A stretch of 64,000 bases of DNA from Photobacterium sanguinicancri. GTDB lineage: Bacteria; Pseudomonadota; Gammaproteobacteria; Enterobacterales; Vibrionaceae. The stretch spans positions 1,488,001 to 1,552,000 of the forward strand of contig NZ_AP024850.1 of NCBI RefSeq assembly GCF_024346675.1, given 5' to 3'. Positions within the stretch are counted from its first letter, which is position 1, and each line of letters starts with the position of its first letter. A model generated the notes under the pieces. That model was not told the DNA's origin and searched no databases. It worked only from the letters and a program-made list of their open reading frames with translations. A program made the position numbers and the translations under genes. Positions 59,130 to 64,000 of the stretch are shown one piece after another.

Positions 59130-59325
59130 AATCTATATAATTCTAATAACCACTCAATAGAAGAGCGAGCAATTATACGCCTGTATGGGAGTTTTGTTAA
59201 TGATAATTTATTTATTTTCAATCAGTTAATAATGTAAATCATAACAATGAGACCTTAGACAAAGTATGCTATTTGATCAGCTATAACGTGCCATATTCTT
59301 TACCTATAGAGATCATCATGCACCC

Positions 59326-59358
59326 AAATAAAAAGAAGCGACCGTTTGGTCGCTTCTT
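59326..59358 (-). terminator. DASS transporter terminator
   Basis: AAGAAGCGACC-GTTT-GGTCGCTTCTT; on the minus strand five T follow. Lies 33 bp beyond the transporter stop. Confidence 0.8.
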
Positions 59359-59390
59359 CTGTTACTCACTAATTTTATTTCAAGCTAGGC

Positions 59391-60761
59391 TTACCAGAAT
59401 AGATAAGCGAAGGTGGATAGGGCGCCAATACAAGCAATGTTGAGGTAGATACCGGCTTTCATCATTTCGCTTTGTTTTATGTGACCAGACCCAAATACAA
59501 TGGCGTTTGGTGGTGTCGCTACTGGCAGCATGAAGGCACATGAGGCTGCAACTGCAATCAGTGCAGATAGAATCACAGGTGAGACACCAAGCGCTTCAGC
59601 AACGGTGGCAAACACAGGTACTAAAAGCGCAGCACTGGCTGTGTTACTCGCAAATTCTGTCAGGAATACCACAAAAGCGGCAACAACAAGGATGGTGAAG
59701 AATAAGCCTGCTTGCTCTAGGAAGCCACTTAGGCTGTGCGCAAGGAATACACTCGTGCCCGTTGCTTTTAAAACGTTACTTAGACAAATACCACCACCGA
59801 ACAGTAACAACACACCCCAGTCAGTTGATTTCTCAATGTCTTTCCAAGCAACAACACGTGATGCGCCAAGCAGGACGATTGCACCTAAAGCAACCAGCGT
59901 ATCGAACTTACTGAAACCACCTAGGAAAGCGTTGATTGGTTTGCTGAAAATCCAGCATGAGACTGTCAGTGCGAAGATTGCTAGCGTGATAAGTTTACCG
60001 TTACTCCATTCTACTGGTTTGTGGTCTAGCTCAAAGGTGTGGTTTAGGTTTGGTTTCAGCATTACGTACAGAAGGAACACTGTGATTGGAAGTAAAATGA
60101 GCGCAATCGGTAAGCCAAATGCCATCCACTCTGTAAAGCTTAACCCTACTTCAGCGGCTGCAATCGCATTCGGTGGGCTACCTACAACTGTCGCGATACC
60201 ACCAATACTTGCACAGTAAGCTAAGCCAAGCAGAACAAACACATAAGTGCTACGTTCACTTTTTGCGTTAACTTTATTTAGTACGCCTAGCACCAGCGGG
60301 AGCATCATGGCTGTTGTTGCTGTATTACTGATCCACATCGATAAGAATGCCGTCACACCAAATAACATGAAGACAGCGACAGACATACGACCTTTAGCGA
60401 TTAGTAGTACTTTGTCAGCAATGGCTTTATCGAGTTCTTGTTTATGAAGCGCAGCGGCTAGCGCGAAACCACCAAGAAACAGGAAAATTATCGGGTTTGA
60501 GAAGTTGCTCAATGCTTGTGGTGTTTGGAAAATACCAAATCCAACCGCTAAAATGGGCACTAAAATGGCAGTGATACTGACATGCACAGCTTCTGTTAGC
60601 CAAAGTACTGCGACAAATACAAGAATGCTTAGACCGACGACAACATCTTTTTCAAAGGGTAGGGTGTTGAACAAAATAGCGAATAAGGCGATATCGGCAA
60701 GTAATATCATGCTATTTCGGTCAAACAGCCACTTTTTTAGAGTGAGAGTTAAGGCTGTCAT
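59391..60761 (-). CDS. sodium:dicarboxylate symporter, DASS/SLC13 family (VcINDY-like)
   Basis: Inner-membrane Na+-coupled carboxylate transporter of 456 residues with about eleven membrane helices and re-entrant hairpins. The two Ser-Asn-Thr substrate motifs are clear: [16 protein letters not shown] and [15 protein letters not shown]. Very like VcINDY of V. cholerae, a succinate transporter. ATG at 60761 behind AAGGAAGAAATC; upstream Met codons are less likely. Probably feeds C4-dicarboxylates to the TCA cycle; malic enzyme lies 1.5 kb away. Confidence 0.9.
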   Translation of the reverse strand: MTALTLTLKKWLFDRNSMILLADIALFAILFNTLPFEKDVVVGLSILVFVAVLWLTEAVHVSITAILVPILAVGFGIFQTPQALSNFSNPIIFLFLGGFALAAALHKQELDKAIADKVLLIAKGRMSVAVFMLFGVTAFLSMWISNTATTAMMLPLVLGVLNKVNAKSERSTYVFVLLGLAYCASIGGIATVVGSPPNAIAAAEVGLSFTEWMAFGLPIALILLPITVFLLYVMLKPNLNHTFELDHKPVEWSNGKLITLAIFALTVSCWIFSKPINAFLGGFSKFDTLVALGAIVLLGASRVVAWKDIEKSTDWGVLLLFGGGICLSNVLKATGTSVFLAHSLSGFLEQAGLFFTILVVAAFVVFLTEFASNTASAALLVPVFATVAEALGVSPVILSALIAVAASCAFMLPVATPPNAIVFGSGHIKQSEMMKAGIYLNIACIGALSTFAYLFW

Positions 60762-61166
60762 GATTTCTTCCTTTTTCATATGGATTGCTTCGTGCAATGT
60801 GGATCGTTGTAGTATGGCTAAATGTTACACCTTCAGAATTCAATGTTAATAGCTTGGTGCTCATATGTTGCTCATCTAGCAAGGGGATGACTAAAACTGT
60901 GAGGCTATTAATTAGGAATGTGTAGAAAACCACACACGTTTTAATGTGTTACAGCATTAGAAATTAAGAAATGAGTCAAATATGGAATTGGGATGTTAAA
61001 TTGCATTGTGTTTTAATGCTGTGGTGGATGTAAAAGTGTGAACTAACTCTACTAAATTTATTTCGTCATTTCTTCCTAGTAGTGAGGTGCACATGCATCT
61101 TGTATCATCTGATTCATCAATTAAGTGCGCTAGATTGCGTGTAAAATAAAACTAAAGGCTAGGGAA
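60762..61166. other. 405-bp gene-free region
   Basis: Promoter region for the carboxylate transporter (minus) and the small basic protein (plus). Contains several GTGT/ACAC repeats near 60918-60950. No reading frame seen. Confidence 0.4.
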
Positions 61167-61274
61167 ATGGCACAAGATAAGAAACTTCTACGTAAAATGG
61201 TCCAAAAAGATGCAAGTACGCATTTGAAAAAAGTGAGAGCGAAATTTTTACGTAATTATCAACAAGCTGCTTAG
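61167..61274 (+). CDS. small basic protein (35 residues)
   Basis: Opens MAQDKKLLRKMVQKDASTHL and ends LRNYQQAA; lysine/arginine-rich, predicted amphipathic helix. ATG at 61167 follows AAAGG and AGGGAA; stop TAG at 61272. A real intrinsic terminator follows at 61344, supporting a genuine transcript. No function assigned. Could be a chance frame, but codon composition and signals look gene-like. Confidence 0.6.
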   Translation: MAQDKKLLRKMVQKDASTHLKKVRAKFLRNYQQAA

Positions 61275-61343
61275 TCGCGGTTTATCTGCTTGTCGCATTA
61301 TAGGTATTACAAGCTCATCGTTGACTGGTTTATTATGTGCAAT

Positions 61344-61382
61344 AAAAAAGCACCACTATCTATGTATAGTTGGTGCTTTTTA
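61344..61382 (+). terminator. terminator after small basic protein
   Basis: GCACCA/TGGTGC stem with inner CTAT/ATAG, flanked by A and T runs. Confidence 0.8.
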
Positions 61383-61419
61383 TTTATGAGCCAAAACTTA
61401 AGAAATTATCTGTATTCAG

Positions 61420-62139
<720 letters not shown>

Positions 62140-62234
62140 TTAATACCTTGATAATGTTAGGTAAAAAGCACGTCAAATGTGGTGTTTTTTCAGCCGATTA
62201 TGTCAATTACTTTAAAAAGTATACCTCTGATACA

Positions 62235-62258
62235 AGAAAGCCCGCATAAAAGCGGGCT
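62235..62258 (-). terminator. malic enzyme terminator
   Basis: AGCCCGC/GCGGGCT stem with a 6-nt loop; on the minus strand TTTCTTG follows. Confidence 0.65.
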
Positions 62259-62282
62259 CATGTTTAAAGCTTTTAACCAATT

Positions 62283-63971
62283 TTAGAATGCTGTGCGCTT
62301 GTAGCGACGGTACTCTGATTGCCAGAAGTTTGTATCAATTTTTTCTTTAATACGCTCATCTGTATTTTTCGGTGCTTTACGTTGCTCAATTGCTTTTTTG
62401 GCGACAGCAAAGGCAATGTGGCGTGATACTTTTTGAATATCTTCTAATGGTGGTAGAAGAGCACCTGTGCCATTAATAGCCAATGGTGAACATTCTGCCA
62501 ATGCGCGGCTTGATTCCATTAACATTTCATCAGTAACGCGACGAGCGTTAACTGCGAGTACACCTAGGCCGATGCCTGGGAATATGTAGCTGTTATTACA
62601 CTGTGCAATAGGGTACGTTTTGCCATTGTAGATCACAGGTTCAAATGGTGAGCCTGTTGCAACGAGGGCATTTCCATCTGTCCACTCGATCAAATCAGCG
62701 GGTGTTGCTTCAACACGGCTTGTTGGGTTTGATAGCGGGAAGATGATTGGACGTTCACAGTGTTGGTGCATTTCACGAATAACATCTTCGCTAAATAGAC
62801 CAGGAACACCAGAAACACCGATAAGTACTGTAGGTTTCGCATTACGCATTACATCAAGCAGTGATACATTGGTGTTTTCAACATCCCACTTATTGATTGT
62901 TTTACGTTTTTGAACCAGTTTGCTCTGGAAGTTAAGCAAGTTAGGCATGTCGTCAATTAACAAGCCCCAGCGGTCAACCATGTAAACTTGGCTACGCGCT
63001 TGTGCTTCAGAAATACCTTCAGATACCATTTGTGCAATGATGGCTTCGGCAATACCACAGCCGGCTGAACCTGCACCTAAGAAAGTTATACGCTGTTCTG
63101 ACAGTTTACTTTTTGCTGCTTTACATGCGGCAAGAAGTGAACCAACAGTAACTGCTGCTGTACCTTGGATATCATCGTTGAAACAACATACTTTGTTTTT
63201 GTAGCGTTCAAGTAAAGGCATCGCATTTTTCTGTGCGAAATCTTCAAATTGAATAAGCGCTTCAGGCCAGCGGTGTTTTACTGCTGTGATGAATTCATCA
63301 ACGAATTTGTCGTACTCTTGGCCTGTAATACGTGGATGACGCCAGCCCATGTACATTGGGTCTGATAGGCGTTGTGGGTTGTTTGTACCCACATCAAGTA
63401 CTACTGGTAATGTGTAAGCCGGGCTGATGCCGCCACACGCGGTGTAAAGTGATAGTTTACCAATTGGAATACCCATACCACCGATACCTTGGTCACCCAG
63501 ACCAAGAATACGTTCGCCATCAGTAACAACGATAACTTTAACGTTTTGGCGAGATGCATTGTTGATCATCTCTTCGATACGATCGCGGTTAGGATAAGAG
63601 ATGAAAAGGCCACGGCCACGACGGTAGATATTCGAGAAGTTTTCACACGCTGCACCAACAGTTGGTGTGTAAATAATCGGCATCATTTCAGTGATGTGAT
63701 TTTCAACCAAACGGTAGAATAGAGTCTCGTTGGTGTCTTGGATGTTACGCAGGTAAATATGCTTATCAATATCGTTTTCGAATTTTTGGTATTGCTGATA
63801 AGCACGTTCAGCTTGTTCTTCGATACTTTCAATCGCTTCTGGAAGAAGACCTTCCAAGTTAAAGAACATACGTTCTTCGACAGAGAATGCACTACCTTTG
63901 TTTAGCAGAGGTGTTTCTAGAAGCGCAGGGCCTGCGTAGGGGATGTATAAAGGTCTTTTATCGTTGTTCAT
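62283..63971 (-). CDS. maeA: NAD-dependent malic enzyme
   Basis: Oxidative decarboxylation of malate to pyruvate with NAD+. 562 residues, typical of the long NAD-type (MaeA/SfcA). [75 protein letters not shown], the Rossmann motif [15 protein letters not shown]. Start [16 protein letters not shown] at 63971 with a modest GAG. Transcribed away from the window's right edge. Confidence 0.95.
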   Translation of the reverse strand: MNNDKRPLYIPYAGPALLETPLLNKGSAFSVEERMFFNLEGLLPEAIESIEEQAERAYQQYQKFENDIDKHIYLRNIQDTNETLFYRLVENHITEMMPIIYTPTVGAACENFSNIYRRGRGLFISYPNRDRIEEMINNASRQNVKVIVVTDGERILGLGDQGIGGMGIPIGKLSLYTACGGISPAYTLPVVLDVGTNNPQRLSDPMYMGWRHPRITGQEYDKFVDEFITAVKHRWPEALIQFEDFAQKNAMPLLERYKNKVCCFNDDIQGTAAVTVGSLLAACKAAKSKLSEQRITFLGAGSAGCGIAEAIIAQMVSEGISEAQARSQVYMVDRWGLLIDDMPNLLNFQSKLVQKRKTINKWDVENTNVSLLDVMRNAKPTVLIGVSGVPGLFSEDVIREMHQHCERPIIFPLSNPTSRVEATPADLIEWTDGNALVATGSPFEPVIYNGKTYPIAQCNNSYIFPGIGLGVLAVNARRVTDEMLMESSRALAECSPLAINGTGALLPPLEDIQKVSRHIAFAVAKKAIEQRKAPKNTDERIKEKIDTNFWQSEYRRYKRTAF

Positions 63972-64000
63972 GCAATAGACTCTGTTCTTGTTTGGAGAAT

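Noticed and set aside
59500..60219. 239-codon plus-strand frame inside the VcINDY-like transporter gene
   Set aside because: Antisense shadow of a well-supported membrane transporter; composition reflects the complement of hydrophobic codons.

Overview
The window looks like an ordinary chromosomal stretch of a marine gammaproteobacterium in the Vibrionaceae, most likely Photobacterium or a close relative. This is inferred from the conserved gene order hutHUGI-hutC, thrS-infC-rpmI-rplT-pheST-ihfA, a tandem glycine riboswitch ahead of a sodium:amino-acid symporter (the classic Vibrio arrangement), a VcINDY-like carboxylate transporter, Vibrionaceae-type small DUF proteins, and two OmpL/OmpH-like porins. 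I see no tRNA, rRNA, CRISPR array, transposase, integrase or phage gene. Coding is dense, with moderate G+C throughout.

Layout. 1-1.6 kb: a partial YniC/HxpB-type phosphatase and the YniA fructosamine-kinase-like protein. 1.9-8.6 kb: histidine utilisation (hutI-hutG, then hutU-hutH, with the repressor hutC upstream), with recognisable HutC operators and two short tandem-repeat blocks in the hutG-hutU spacer. 8.9-10.1 kb: three small genes. 10.3-18.1 kb: the translation cluster thrS, infC (AUU start), rpmI, rplT, pheS, pheT, then ihfA. 18.3-21.4 kb: astE and the vitamin B12 importer genes btuC and btuD. 21.5-25.0 kb: a Cache-domain chemoreceptor and YidE. 25.5-30.2 kb: a duplicated module in which a DsbA-like lipoprotein gene precedes a porin gene, twice. 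30.4-34.5 kb: Hsp70-like YegD, a HiPIP, a HAD phosphatase and two small proteins. 34.6-36.3 kb: the glycine-riboswitch-controlled AGCS symporter. 36.8-39 kb: an AraC-type regulator with a degenerate receiver and a membrane J-domain protein. 39.1-44.1 kb: an RND efflux pump pair with a divergent TetR regulator and a likely operator. 44.3-47.3 kb: a periplasmic binding protein, a YqaB-like phosphatase and small envelope proteins. 47.4-51.3 kb: a signalling patch (CheX-like DUF3334 protein, glutaredoxin-like protein, REC-CheC fusion, PAS-GGDEF cyclase, DUF3802 protein). 51.6-56.3 kb: tRNA aminocarboxypropyltransferase, NagK, RhlE-like helicase and a second, membrane-bound GGDEF protein. 56.4-64 kb: FabH-like synthase, Gfo/Idh/MocA oxidoreductase, small lipoprotein, VcINDY-like transporter, a 35-residue basic protein, SanA and NAD-malic enzyme.

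The parts most worth a second look are the duplicated DsbA-like-lipoprotein/porin module, the REC-CheC protein coupled to a diguanylate cyclase, the HutC-site-like 12-bp tandem array ahead of hutU, an orphan intrinsic terminator suggesting a small RNA near 36.6 kb, and a perfect 9+9 palindrome just ahead of ihfA. I found no clearly new defence or mobile system. Functions are assigned by recognising family motifs by eye; no database search was run.
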